Positions 33,288 to 41,893 are shown, counted from the first letter of the stretch. The stretch: 60,974 nt of DNA from Planctomycetaceae bacterium (GCA_011525755.1 WYBS01000112.1:1-60974), one strand, 5' to 3'. Made by a program: numbers and translations. The notes: generated from the sequence alone by a model not told the origin.

Positions 33288-33851
33288 TCAGTTGCCGATC
33301 GGGACGCGGACGCTCACGACGCCGCGCAGGTCCCCCGGCGCGAAGCCCGTCGCGCGGTCCTCGGGGTAGCGCCGCGCGATCGCCTCCCTCACCGCCGCGG
33401 GGATCCTCTCGGGCGCACCGTGGCAGGTCGTGCACATCTCCGCGAGCCGGACCACGCGCACGTAGCGAAGCTCGTATCCGCCGCCTTCGCGCACGACCTC
33501 GGCGTCGTCGACCGCCGGCGCCGTGCCCGCGGTGGCGCGCTCGAGCCACGCGCGCTCCCAGCCGTCGGGGGCGTTCTCGGGGTTCCTCGTGCGGAGCGAC
33601 GTCCGGCGCACGGAGAGCCCCGTCTCCTCGCCGATCGCCCGCGCGATCGCGGGTGCGCGGTCCGCACACACGTCGATCGCCTGCTCGGGCGGCCCCTTCG
33701 CGAGCGCCGCCTGGAGCTCCGTGAAGAGCGCGCCCATGAGCTTCGCCGCCGCGTCGGAAGCCTTCGCACGGGCCGCCGCGACCTCGGCGTCGCCGGGAGC
33801 GCGGTCGCCGCACGCCGCGGCGACGAGAAGCAGGATCGCGAATCGCCTCAT
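33288..33851 (-). CDS. DUF3365 c-type haem-binding lipoprotein
   Basis: The 187 residues begin with a lipoprotein signal (LLLVAAAC, Cys14) and contain one haem attachment site, CTTCH, at 140-144 followed by GAP. The fold matches the DUF3365 (Tll0287-like) family of haem sensors or redox proteins, anchored here on the outer face of a membrane. It overlaps the YeeE-type gene by ATGA. A monohaem lipoprotein in a rhodanese/YeeE operon suggests electron transfer from, or sensing of, reactive sulfur, which is inference. Confidence 0.87.
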   Translation of the reverse strand: MRRFAILLLVAAACGDRAPGDAEVAAARAKASDAAAKLMGALFTELQAALAKGPPEQAIDVCADRAPAIARAIGEETGLSVRRTSLRTRNPENAPDGWERAWLERATAGTAPAVDDAEVVREGGGYELRYVRVVRLAEMCTTCHGAPERIPAAVREAIARRYPEDRATGFAPGDLRGVVSVRVPIGN

Positions 33852-34405
33852 GCCGTCACTCCTTCCCGGACGCTCCGCCGGTAGAGCCATACGATCACCG
33901 CCCCGCCGCCGAGCACGAAGGCGGCGGCGAGGATCCTCGGGTCCACGCCGAGAAGCTCCGGGAACGTGTCCCTCGCCTCCGGCGCCTTCGCGAGCAGCGG
34001 CTTCACGGGGCCCCACCTGCGGATGGGATCCCACGCGTACCAGCCGCCGATCATGCCGGCCATGAACGGCAGCGCGTCGAGCCGCCCCGAGCCGAGCGCG
34101 ACCATCGACGTGCCCGGGCAGTAGCCGCCGAGGTAGAAGCCGACGCCGAAGACGAGGCCGCCGACCGCCTGCCCGACGTACATCGTGTCGGGCGTGAACG
34201 CCTTCGCCGTGTCGAACCCGAGAAGCGAGAGGACGACCATCCCCCCCATCGCGGCGAGGATCGCGGTCGGCATCACCTGCGGGACCGTGAAGTCGCGCAG
34301 GAGGAAGACGCCCGTGAGCTTCCTCGGGTTCGCGAGGCCGCCGTTCTCGAGGACGAACCCGATCGCCGTCCCGATGAGGAGCCACGTGAGCCAGTCGGGC
34401 ATCAT
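33848..34405 (-). CDS. YeeE/YedE-type sulfur transporter, C-terminal half (PmpB-like)
   Basis: A 185-residue membrane protein with about four helices and YLGGYCPGTSMVALGSGRLD, whose Cys96 in CPGT corresponds to the second conserved Cys of YeeE/YedE thiosulfate channels. It forms one half of a channel that other bacteria make as one polypeptide. It starts at ATG 34405 and overlaps the preceding half by ATGA. Split YeeE pairs regulated by BigR-type repressors are known as PmpA/PmpB in Serratia. Confidence 0.9.
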   Translation of the reverse strand: MMPDWLTWLLIGTAIGFVLENGGLANPRKLTGVFLLRDFTVPQVMPTAILAAMGGMVVLSLLGFDTAKAFTPDTMYVGQAVGGLVFGVGFYLGGYCPGTSMVALGSGRLDALPFMAGMIGGWYAWDPIRRWGPVKPLLAKAPEARDTFPELLGVDPRILAAAFVLGGGAVIVWLYRRSVREGVTA

Positions 34406-34854
34406 GACCAGAGCCTCCGCGCTACGGCCGCGGCGGCGAACCCGCCGAGAAACATCGCGCCCATGAAGACGTAGGCGCCGACCGACATGCGGATCCCGCC
34501 GGTCACGGCGAGCCCGCTCGTGCATCCCGCCGCGAACCGGCTGCCGAGCATCACGAGCGCGCCGCCGAGGACCGCCGCGATCACGCGCCTCCGGCCCCCG
34601 AAGCCCCCTCCCATCCCGAAGCGGCGGGCGAGGAGCGAGCCGATCGCGCCGCCGGCGAGGAGGCCGAGGACCTCCCAGCTCATCCAGAAGTCGAGCTTCA
34701 CGTCGCGGTCGCGGAGCCACCTCGCAAGGGTGGCGAAGACGCGCGACGCGCCGAAGTAGTGGCCGGCGGCGAACGAGATCACGACCGCGATCCCGAGCGC
34801 CGCGCCCGCCACGTACGGGTTCCAGTAGGGACGCCCCTTCTCCGGCCCGATCAC
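34402..34854 (-). CDS. YeeE/YedE-type sulfur transporter, N-terminal half (PmpA-like)
   Basis: A 150-residue membrane protein with about four helices and GSRFAAGCTSGLAVTGG, where Cys111 in CTSG is the conserved sulfur-relay Cys of YeeE/YedE proteins. With the next gene it should build a complete channel moving thiosulfate or a persulfide equivalent. It starts at GTG 34854, overlapping the rhodanese stop (GTGA). The order regulator-rhodanese-PmpA-PmpB supports a sulfur role. Confidence 0.9.
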   Translation of the reverse strand: MIGPEKGRPYWNPYVAGAALGIAVVISFAAGHYFGASRVFATLARWLRDRDVKLDFWMSWEVLGLLAGGAIGSLLARRFGMGGGFGGRRRVIAAVLGGALVMLGSRFAAGCTSGLAVTGGIRMSVGAYVFMGAMFLGGFAAAAVARRLWS

Positions 34855-35699
34855 GGCTTCTCCCCCGTCGTGCGCGGCCAGTCGAGCTTCTCCCACTCCT
34901 TCATCGACGCGTCGAACGCCCTGATGCCCTTGTACCCGAGCCGGTCGAGCACCCAGTGGACGTGCGCCGCCTGGTGGTACGAGTTGCAGTAGAGAACGAT
35001 CTCCTCGTCGGCTTTGAGCTCGCGCCCCGCGAGCTTCGCGAGCACCTCGCGCGCCGCCTTCTCGTCGAGGTACCGGCCGTCCTTCCCCGTGAACGCGTCC
35101 CACGGCACGGAGAGCGCGCCGGGCACGTGGCCGCCCTTCATCCCCTCCTTCGGCTTCACCCCCGTGTACTGCTCCGCGGGGCGCGTGTCGAGCATCGGGA
35201 GCTTGCCGATGCGCTCCCTCACCCACTCGGCGGAGACCACTTCCGGAGTCCTGCGCGACTTGTAGATTTTCGGCGCCGGAGCCGGCGGCGGCGCCGTCTC
35301 GAGCTCGGTCGCGAACGCGTCCATGTGGCCGTCGAGGATCGACACCTTCTCGTGGCCGAGCTGCTTCAGCACGTACCAGACGTAGCCGCAGTTGCGCCCG
35401 TGCAGCTCGTCGTAGACGACGACCCACGTGTCCTCGTCGATGCCGAGCTCGCCGAGCCTCTTCGCGAGCACGTCCGCGGACGCGAGCTGCTTCTTCTCCG
35501 TCCGGAACCACTCGATGTCCACCCAGAGGGCGCCCTTCAGGTGGCTCTTCTCGTAGAGCTCCTTCCTGCTCTGGACGTCGAGAAGGACGACTTCGTCGCG
35601 ATGCTCCCGGAGCCATTCCGGGGAAACGAGGGGGGGCGCGGGGGCCGCGGTCTCGTCGCACGCGGCCACGAGCAAAAGGAGCCAGGCGAACCTCTTCAT
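34851..35699 (-). CDS. Double-rhodanese lipoprotein (sulfurtransferase)
   Basis: The 282-residue lipoprotein (signal MKRFAWLLLLVAAC, Cys14) has two rhodanese domains. The second carries the active Cys238 in LYCNSYHQAAHV, a non-standard active loop (CNSYHQ rather than CRxGxx or CGSGVTA). The first lacks a Cys at the equivalent site. It transfers sulfane sulfur between thiosulfate, persulfides and acceptors on the periplasmic side. GGGAGG precedes ATG 35699, which also overlaps the ArsR stop (ATGA). Confidence 0.9.
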   Translation of the reverse strand: MKRFAWLLLLVAACDETAAPAPPLVSPEWLREHRDEVVLLDVQSRKELYEKSHLKGALWVDIEWFRTEKKQLASADVLAKRLGELGIDEDTWVVVYDELHGRNCGYVWYVLKQLGHEKVSILDGHMDAFATELETAPPPAPAPKIYKSRRTPEVVSAEWVRERIGKLPMLDTRPAEQYTGVKPKEGMKGGHVPGALSVPWDAFTGKDGRYLDEKAAREVLAKLAGRELKADEEIVLYCNSYHQAAHVHWVLDRLGYKGIRAFDASMKEWEKLDWPRTTGEKP

Positions 35700-36007
35700 G
35701 ACGACCTCCCGCCGCGCCCCGCCCTGCGGACGCACTCGAGGAGCGGGAGGACCTCGGGGCGGGCGACTCGATAGAAGACCTGGGATCCCCCGCGCCTCGC
35801 CGCGAGGATACCCTCGTGGCGCAGGCGCGCTAGCTGCTGCGAGACGGCGGGCTGCGGCGCGCCGCTCGCCTCGCAGAGCGCGGTGACGTTGCTCTCGCCC
35901 TTCTGCCCGAGGATCTCGAGCAGCCGCAGCCGCAGCGGATGCGCGATGGCGCGGAGCACGCGGGCCGCGTCATCGAGCACCTCGGGAGCGAGCTTCCGCG
36001 GCGTCAT
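35696..36007 (-). CDS. ArsR-family repressor, likely BigR/SqrR-type persulfide sensor
   Basis: A 103-residue winged-helix regulator: LRAIAHPLRLRLLEILGQKGESNVTALC, recognition helix PQPAVSQQLARLRHEGIL, wing ARRGGSQVFYRV. Two cysteines, Cys45 in TALCEASG and Cys92 in LLECVRRA, are placed as in the persulfide-sensing dithiol pair of BigR/SqrR/PmpR. No metal-binding ArsR motif (ELCVCDL) is present. It overlaps the RND gene and the rhodanese gene by ATGA each, and sits in the middle of the operon it probably controls. Confidence 0.88.
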   Translation of the reverse strand: MTPRKLAPEVLDDAARVLRAIAHPLRLRLLEILGQKGESNVTALCEASGAPQPAVSQQLARLRHEGILAARRGGSQVFYRVARPEVLPLLECVRRAGRGGRSS

Positions 36008-39000
36008 GACGCGGGCGACTCCTTCCGCCGGGTCACCGCGAAGTAGGCGACCGGCACGACGACGAGCGTGAACGCCGTCGACGCGAGGACGCCGAAGATG
36101 AGGCTCCACGCGAGCCCCGAGAAGATCGGGTCGAGCGTGATCGGCCAGGCGCCGAGCATCGTCGTGCCCGCGGTCAGGAGGATGGGCCGGAACCGCTGGA
36201 CGCCGCTCTCGAGGATCGCCTCGCGGAGCGGCACCCCCTCGGCCACGCGGTGCCGCACGAAGTCGATGAGGATGATCGCGTTGCGGATGACGATGCCCGC
36301 GAGCGCGATCATGCCGATCATGCCGGTCGCGGTGAACCAGACCGGGTTCCCGAACCCTCCCACCTTCGCCCCGCCGAGGGCGTTCAGGAGCCAGAAGCCC
36401 GGGAAGATCCCGATCGCGCCGAGCGGGATCGCGATCATCACGAGCACCGGCATGAAGAACGAACGCGTCTCGACGACGAGCAGCACGTAGATCGCGACGA
36501 GCGCGCCGGCGAACGCGAGGCCCAGGTCGCGGAAGACGTCGACCGTGATCTTCCATTCGCCCTCGCCGGTCCAGGACGCGGTCGCCCCCGACGGAAGCGG
36601 CCCCCCCTCGTCCATCGCGAAGACCACCTCCGCCGGGGCGCGGCCCGCGATCTCGCCGAGCACGAAGACGGTGCGCTCGAGATCCTTGTGGAAGACGGGC
36701 TCGTCCGCGGGCACGACCTCGAAGCGGCCGAGCTCCGCGAGCGGCACCAGCTCGCCCGCGCTGCCCTTCACCGAGAGCCGGCCGAGCTCCTCCGCGCCGC
36801 TCCTCTGCTCCCGCGGGAGGCGGAGCGCGAGCGGCAGCGGCTGCCGCTCGCCCGGCTCGTGGACGGTCGCGACGGCCTCGCCCTCGAGCGCCATGCCGAG
36901 GGTACGCGCGACATCCTTCGTGTCGACGCCGTGGAGCGCCGCCTTCTCCTTGTCGAGAAGGTACTCGAGGCGGTCGTGCGGATCCTCCGCCATCGTGTCC
37001 GTGTCGACGACGCCCTCCTCGGCGGCAAGGCGACGCTCGAGCTCGCGCGCGGCGGCGACGAGGTCCTTGTAGGGCGTCGAGGGGCTGCCGCGGACCTCCG
37101 CGACCAGCGTGGCGAGGACAGGGGGCCCCGGGGGCACCTCGACGATCTTCAGGCGCGCCTGGGCTTCCGCGGCGATCGCCTCGAGGTCCCTGCGCAGGCG
37201 GAGCGCGATCTCGTGGCTCTGCTGCTCGCGCTCGGCCTTGTTCACGAGGTTCACGCGGATGTCGGCGAGGTTCGGGGCGGCCCGGAACGCGTAGCGCCGG
37301 ACGAGGCCGTTGAAGTCGATGGGGCTCGGGGCGCCGACGTAGGAGGCGTAGTCGGTGACCTCGGGGACGGTCGCGAGGTAGCCCTCGAACCGGGAGACCA
37401 CGGCCTCCGTCGCCTCGAGCGTCGATCCCTCCGGCAGGTCGAGGACCAGCTGGAGCTCGCTCTTGTTGTCGTAGGGGAGCATCTTCAGCGGCACCGCCCC
37501 GGAGAGCACGATCGTCCCCGTGACCGCGAGGCCGAGAAGGATCGCGCCGACGAGCGCCCAGCGCGCCCAGCGCCGGTCGAGGAGGAAGCCGACCGCGGAC
37601 CGGTAGAGGCGCGCGAAGAGGCCCGCGCCCTCGCGCGCGTGCGCCTCGGCCTTCCCGTAGAGCGGCTTCAGGAGGTGGAAGGCCATCCACGGCGTGATCG
37701 TGAAGGCCACGAGCATGCTCATCGCCATCGCGACGGGCACGTTGAGCGCCATGGGGCGCATGTACGGGCCCATCATCCCGGAGATGAAGAGCATCGGCAG
37801 GAAGGAGAGCATGACCGCGAGCGTCGCGAAGATGACGGGTGGGCGCACCTCGTTGACCGCGAAGAGGACGTCGTCGAGCGGGTTCCTCTTCCCGCGGCGG
37901 AAGTGGCGGTGGATGTTCTCGACGTCCACGATCGGGTCGTCGCAGACGAGGCCGAGCACGAGGACGAGCGCGAAGAGCGTGACGCGGTTGATCGAGTACC
38001 CCGCGAGCAGGTTGAGCAGGAGCGTGAGGGCGAACGTCACCGGGACCGCCGCGGCCACGATGAGCCCCTCCCGCCAGCCGAGCGCCCAGGCGATGAGCCC
38101 GATCACCGTGATGATCGCCAGCGTGAGGTGCCCGAGCAGCTCGTCCACCTTCTCGTCGGCCGTCTCGCCGTAGTTCCTGGCGACGAGGAGACGGACGTCG
38201 TCCGGAAGGACCTCCCGCCCGAGCCGGCGGGCCTCGTGGAGGATCTCCTCGGCGACCGCCACCGCGTTCGTGCCCTTCTTCTTGGAGAGCGCGAGCGTCA
38301 CCGCGGGGAACGCGGCGCCGGACGCCACTCCCTCGGGCGCCCCGGCCGGGCCGAACGAGACGCGCACGCGGCCGCGCGCCTCCTCGGGGCCGTCGACGAC
38401 CCGCGCCACGTCGGCGAGGTAGACCGGCCGGCCGCCGTGGACGCCGACGACCAGCGCCTCCACCTCGCGCCGGTCGCCGAGGAAGGGGCCCGCGACGACG
38501 CGGTAGCGCCGGTCCGCGCGGTCGAACGCGCCCGCGGAGACCGCCGCGTCGGCCGCGTGGAGCGCGCGCGCGACCTCGAGCGGCGAGAGGCCGTATCCGG
38601 CGATCGCCTCCGGGTCGAGCTCCACCGTGACCTCGCGGCCCCGCCCGCCGAGGATCTCCGTGCGGGAGAGGTCGGGCACGGCGTCGAGGCGCGCCGCCAT
38701 CTCCTCGGCGACGCGCCGCAGGACGTCGTCGCCCGCGGTCGCGGACCAGAGCGTGAGCGCGACGATCGGGACGTCGTCGATCTCGACGGGCTTCACGACC
38801 CAGCCGGTGACGCCGGGCGGGGCGAGGTCGCGGTTCGCGTCGATGCGGCTCTGCAGCCGGATGAGCGCGCGCTCGCGATCCTCGCCGACGACGAACCGGA
38901 CCGTCACGACCGCCCCGTCGCGGCGCGAGATCGAGTAGACGTGCTCGACGCCATCCACCTGCCAGAGGAGCTTCTCGAGAGGCGTCGCGACGAGCTTCTC

Positions 39001-39207
39001 CACCTCCTCGGCCGAGGCGCCGGGGAAGGAGACGAAGACGTCGGCCATCGGGACGACGATCTGGGGCTCCTCCTCGCGCGGCGTGGCGACGATCGCGACC
39101 GCGCCGGCCGCGGCCGACACGACGAGGAGCAGCAGCGAGAGCGGCCCCGTGACGAACGCGCGGACGATCCGCTGGAGGATGCCGCCGGTCTCGTCGGGAT
39201 GGCTCAC
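36004..39207 (-). CDS. RND efflux pump, inner-membrane permease
   Basis: The 1067-residue protein is a full RND transporter: first helix at about 21-40, two large periplasmic porter regions, and twelve helices in two sets. LVCDDPIVDVENIHRHF holds the proton-relay Asp pair of helix 4. The porter N-terminus (REEEPQIVVPMADVFVSFPGASAEEVEKLVATPLE) is that of HAE-1-like pumps found in anaerobic sulfur bacteria, and is not a clear CusA metal pump. With the adaptor and TolC genes it forms a tripartite pump. Overlaps of four bases link it to the adaptor and to the ArsR gene. Substrate unknown; a sulfur or thiol adduct is suggested by context. Confidence 0.94.
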   Translation of the reverse strand: MSHPDETGGILQRIVRAFVTGPLSLLLLVVSAAAGAVAIVATPREEEPQIVVPMADVFVSFPGASAEEVEKLVATPLEKLLWQVDGVEHVYSISRRDGAVVTVRFVVGEDRERALIRLQSRIDANRDLAPPGVTGWVVKPVEIDDVPIVALTLWSATAGDDVLRRVAEEMAARLDAVPDLSRTEILGGRGREVTVELDPEAIAGYGLSPLEVARALHAADAAVSAGAFDRADRRYRVVAGPFLGDRREVEALVVGVHGGRPVYLADVARVVDGPEEARGRVRVSFGPAGAPEGVASGAAFPAVTLALSKKKGTNAVAVAEEILHEARRLGREVLPDDVRLLVARNYGETADEKVDELLGHLTLAIITVIGLIAWALGWREGLIVAAAVPVTFALTLLLNLLAGYSINRVTLFALVLVLGLVCDDPIVDVENIHRHFRRGKRNPLDDVLFAVNEVRPPVIFATLAVMLSFLPMLFISGMMGPYMRPMALNVPVAMAMSMLVAFTITPWMAFHLLKPLYGKAEAHAREGAGLFARLYRSAVGFLLDRRWARWALVGAILLGLAVTGTIVLSGAVPLKMLPYDNKSELQLVLDLPEGSTLEATEAVVSRFEGYLATVPEVTDYASYVGAPSPIDFNGLVRRYAFRAAPNLADIRVNLVNKAEREQQSHEIALRLRRDLEAIAAEAQARLKIVEVPPGPPVLATLVAEVRGSPSTPYKDLVAAARELERRLAAEEGVVDTDTMAEDPHDRLEYLLDKEKAALHGVDTKDVARTLGMALEGEAVATVHEPGERQPLPLALRLPREQRSGAEELGRLSVKGSAGELVPLAELGRFEVVPADEPVFHKDLERTVFVLGEIAGRAPAEVVFAMDEGGPLPSGATASWTGEGEWKITVDVFRDLGLAFAGALVAIYVLLVVETRSFFMPVLVMIAIPLGAIGIFPGFWLLNALGGAKVGGFGNPVWFTATGMIGMIALAGIVIRNAIILIDFVRHRVAEGVPLREAILESGVQRFRPILLTAGTTMLGAWPITLDPIFSGLAWSLIFGVLASTAFTLVVVPVAYFAVTRRKESPAS

Positions 39208-40349
39208 GACTTCGCCTCGGAGAGCCCGATCTCCTCGCCGCCGCGGAGCCCGGAGAGGACCTCGACCGCGCCGTCGGGCAGCGCGCGTCCCGTCGTCACG
39301 TAGCGGCGGACCCAGCGTCCGAGGTCGTTCACGACGACCGTCTGGAGCTGGCCGACGCGCACGATCGCGGCGGAGGGGATCCGCACGATCTCGCGCTCCC
39401 CGACGGGCAGGCGGAGCCGCCCGAACATGCCCGGATAGAGGCCCTCGGCCGAGGGGAGGTCGATCCGCGCGCGGAACGTGCGGCTGCGCGGGTCCGCGGC
39501 GGGGATGACCTCCGCCACGGTGCCCTTGACGGTCGCTCCCGCCGCGGGGATCTCGACGTCGAGCGTCGCGCCCTCGCGGACGCGCGCGACGAGCCCCTCG
39601 CGCACCTCCGCCTCGAAGCGGAGCGCCTTCTGGTCGAGCACGACGAGGAGCCGCCGCCCGGGCAGCGCGAGGTCCCCGACCTCGACGAGCCGCTCGGTCA
39701 CCACGCCGTCGAGCGGCGAGGCGATCTCGGCGTAGCCGAGCGCGACCTCCGCTTCGGTGACGACGTTCCTGGCACCCTGGATCTGCGCCTCGGCCGCGGC
39801 GATCGCCGCGGCGGCGTCGGCCACGCCGGCCTCCGCCTCGAGGAAGGATGCCTCCGCGTCCTCGATCTGCTGCTCGGTGGCCGCCCCGCCCTTGTGGAGC
39901 GCCTGCACGCGCTCGAAGCGCGCCTTCGCCTGCGCGAGCAGGGCGTCGCCGCGCGCCCGCGCCTGGAGCGCGCGGTCCCGCGCTGCCTCGGCGGCCGCGA
40001 GCGCCTGGCGCGCCTGGTCCGCGCGCGCCCTGAGCTCGCGGTCATCGAGCTTCACGACCACGGCGCCGCGGGTCACGAGGTCCCCCGCGTCCGCGCGGAT
40101 CTCCGTGATCCGGGCCACGACCTGCGCCGAGAGCTCGACGCGGCGTCGCGACTGCACAGTCCCCACGGCCTCCTCGACCGCGGGAACGCGCACCATCTCC
40201 GCGCGGGCCGTCGCGGCCGGCGCCCCGAGGTCGCGCGGCGCCTCGCCGCGCCCGGGAGCGACGCGCGCGCCGCCGAAGACGCCCGCCGCATAGAGCACGA
40301 TCGCGGCTCCGAACGCGAGGAACAGAACGCCCTTCGCCCAGCGATTCAT
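39204..40349 (-). CDS. RND adaptor (HlyD/membrane-fusion protein)
   Basis: The 381-residue adaptor has an N-terminal membrane anchor (about 7-25), a lipoyl half-motif (VGTVQSRRRVELSAQVVARITEIRADAGD), a long alanine-rich coiled-coil hairpin (about 110-200) and the second lipoyl half (ASPLDGVVTERLVEVGD), followed by beta-barrel and membrane-proximal domains. GGAGGTGGAG precedes ATG 40349. ATGA overlaps join it to tolC and to the pump gene, so three subunits are made in order. Confidence 0.93.
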   Translation of the reverse strand: MNRWAKGVLFLAFGAAIVLYAAGVFGGARVAPGRGEAPRDLGAPAATARAEMVRVPAVEEAVGTVQSRRRVELSAQVVARITEIRADAGDLVTRGAVVVKLDDRELRARADQARQALAAAEAARDRALQARARGDALLAQAKARFERVQALHKGGAATEQQIEDAEASFLEAEAGVADAAAAIAAAEAQIQGARNVVTEAEVALGYAEIASPLDGVVTERLVEVGDLALPGRRLLVVLDQKALRFEAEVREGLVARVREGATLDVEIPAAGATVKGTVAEVIPAADPRSRTFRARIDLPSAEGLYPGMFGRLRLPVGEREIVRIPSAAIVRVGQLQTVVVNDLGRWVRRYVTTGRALPDGAVEVLSGLRGGEEIGLSEAKS

Positions 40350-41752
40350 CGCTCCACCTCCGTCCGCCCCAGCGCGCGCGCGGCCCCGATCCGAGCCCGC
40401 TCGACGTCGAGCGCCGCGCGGATCCGCGCCGTCCGCGCCTGCGTCCTCGCTGCCTCGGCCTCGAGGTAGCGCGTCACGGTGGCGGTGCCGCCGCGGTACT
40501 GCTTCTCCACGAGATCGAGGCTCTCCTCGCTCGCCCCGACCGCCTGCGCGGCCACCTCCAGCCGTGCATGGGCCTCCTCCATGCGGAGGTAGGCCGTCTC
40601 GACGTCCTGCGCGACCGCGAGGAGCGCGCGCCGGTCCGCCTCCTCGACGTGCTCGAGCACGGCCCGCGCCGCGCGCACATTGGCGCGCTTCCGGCCGCCG
40701 TCGTAGAAGTCGAAGGAGAGTGCCAGGCCGACGAGCCAGTTGCCGCCGTCCTCCGCGAACCCCCACTGCTCGTCGTCCCCGTACCAGCGCGCCTCGAGGT
40801 CGAGGCTCGGCGCGTACGAGCGGCGCGCGCTCTCGACCTCGATCCGCGCCCGCTCCACCGCACGACGGGCCGCGGCGACCTCGCCGCGGTGCGTGTAGGC
40901 GACCGCGAGCGCCTCGAGGACGGTCGCGGGCAGGTCCCGCACGGGGTAGGCCTCGTCGGCGACGTCGAGCGCCATGCCGTCCGGCCAGGCGAGCAGCCGC
41001 CGCAACGCGACGAGCGCGAGCCGCCGCGCGACGTCGGTGCGGATCCGGCGCTCCTTCGCCTCGGCGAGGCGCACCTCGAGCGAGAGCAGATCGCTCCTGA
41101 GCGTCTGGCCGCTCTCCACGCGCACGCGCGTCTCGTCGAGCTGGGCGGTCACCGACCGGATCGACGCCTCGTCGGCCGCCGTCAGCTCGCGTGCCGCCCG
41201 CACGTCGAGGACCGCATCGAGGACAGCCGCGACGAGGGCGTTGCACACGGCTTCCCGCTGCGCCTCCGCGCCCGCGACACCGGCCTCGGACGCCCAGACG
41301 CCGAGCCGATCCCGCCCGCCGCGGTAGATGTTCCAGCGGAGCGTCGTCCCGACCTCCCAGTTGCCGAACGTGCCGGGGTCGTTGAAGTTCACGCCCGGGG
41401 GGAGGTCCCGGGCATCGATCGTCTTCGCGAGGTAGGCGGACGGCGCGTCGCCCCCGAGGTAGGAGAGATCCGCGCCGATCACGGGCAGGAGCGCCGCACG
41501 CGCCGCGTCGAGGCCCGCGAGCGCGGCCTCGATCCGCGCGGCCGCCTCCTTGATGTCGGGGTTGCGCTCGAGCGCGGTCTCGACGGCCTCGGCCGCGGTC
41601 AGCGGCCCCTTGGCCGGATCGGGGGGGGGCCGGGGGGCCTCGGCTGCGACCGGCTCGGGAGGCGGAGGGACCTCGAACGACGCGCGGCTCGCGCACCCCG
41701 CCGCGACCGCCAGAAGCAGATATCGCAATATATCCACGATCGAATATGTCAT
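40346..41752 (-). CDS. TolC-type outer-membrane efflux lipoprotein
   Basis: The 468-residue outer-membrane channel has a signal ending AAGC (Cys20), a proline-rich linker and two repeated TolC halves (TAAEAVETALERNPDIKEAAARIEAALAGLDAARAALLP and the later EALAVAYTHRGEVAAARRAVERARIEVESARRSYAPSLDL). It is the first gene of a nine-gene minus-strand operon. The start is uncertain: ATG 41752 has no ribosome site and lies in an AT-rich palindromic stretch (operator candidate at 41719-41734); TTG 41728 would also leave a complete signal peptide. Confidence 0.9.
   Translation of the reverse strand: MTYSIVDILRYLLLAVAAGCASRASFEVPPPPEPVAAEAPRPPPDPAKGPLTAAEAVETALERNPDIKEAAARIEAALAGLDAARAALLPVIGADLSYLGGDAPSAYLAKTIDARDLPPGVNFNDPGTFGNWEVGTTLRWNIYRGGRDRLGVWASEAGVAGAEAQREAVCNALVAAVLDAVLDVRAARELTAADEASIRSVTAQLDETRVRVESGQTLRSDLLSLEVRLAEAKERRIRTDVARRLALVALRRLLAWPDGMALDVADEAYPVRDLPATVLEALAVAYTHRGEVAAARRAVERARIEVESARRSYAPSLDLEARWYGDDEQWGFAEDGGNWLVGLALSFDFYDGGRKRANVRAARAVLEHVEEADRRALLAVAQDVETAYLRMEEAHARLEVAAQAVGASEESLDLVEKQYRGGTATVTRYLEAEAARTQARTARIRAALDVERARIGAARALGRTEVER
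41719..41734. promoter_or_regulatory. AT-rich inverted repeat at the start of the sulfur/RND operon
   Basis: GATAT-N6-ATATC is perfect and lies in a 35-base AT-rich island (41717-41751) that is unlike the rest of the window. A second ATAT-N10-ATAT arrangement overlaps it. ArsR-family operators are usually AT-rich inverted repeats, so this is the best candidate site for the repressor encoded at 35696. Confidence 0.45.
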
Positions 41753-41865
41753 GCACCGCGCATGCCCGAGCCCAAGTTGCCGGCGGCCCCCCTCCGCCGC
41801 CGGACTTGGCGCGGAAACCCCCGCGGACGATCTCGCGGGCCGGCGCCTCTCCGGGGATGCGCGGA

Positions 41866-41879
41866 GGCCCCCGGTTTGC
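41866..41879 (+). promoter_or_regulatory. Sigma-54-like element before the porin gene
   Basis: GGCCCCCGGTTTGC keeps the GG-N10-GC spacing and TTGC; the CACG block reads CCCC. Its last C is 15 bases before the ATG at 41894. Confidence 0.4.
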
Positions 41880-41893
41880 TATTCCGGGACGGG

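Noticed and set aside
36004-39207. RND pump as a CusA-type metal exporter
   Set aside because: No methionine-rich relay is evident and the neighbouring regulator is not a metal-type ArsR; context is sulfur.
36250-39303. Very long open frame opposite the RND pump gene
   Set aside because: The product is a charged Arg/Asp/Glu/His-rich shadow produced by high GC third positions; the RND protein on the other strand is fully conserved.
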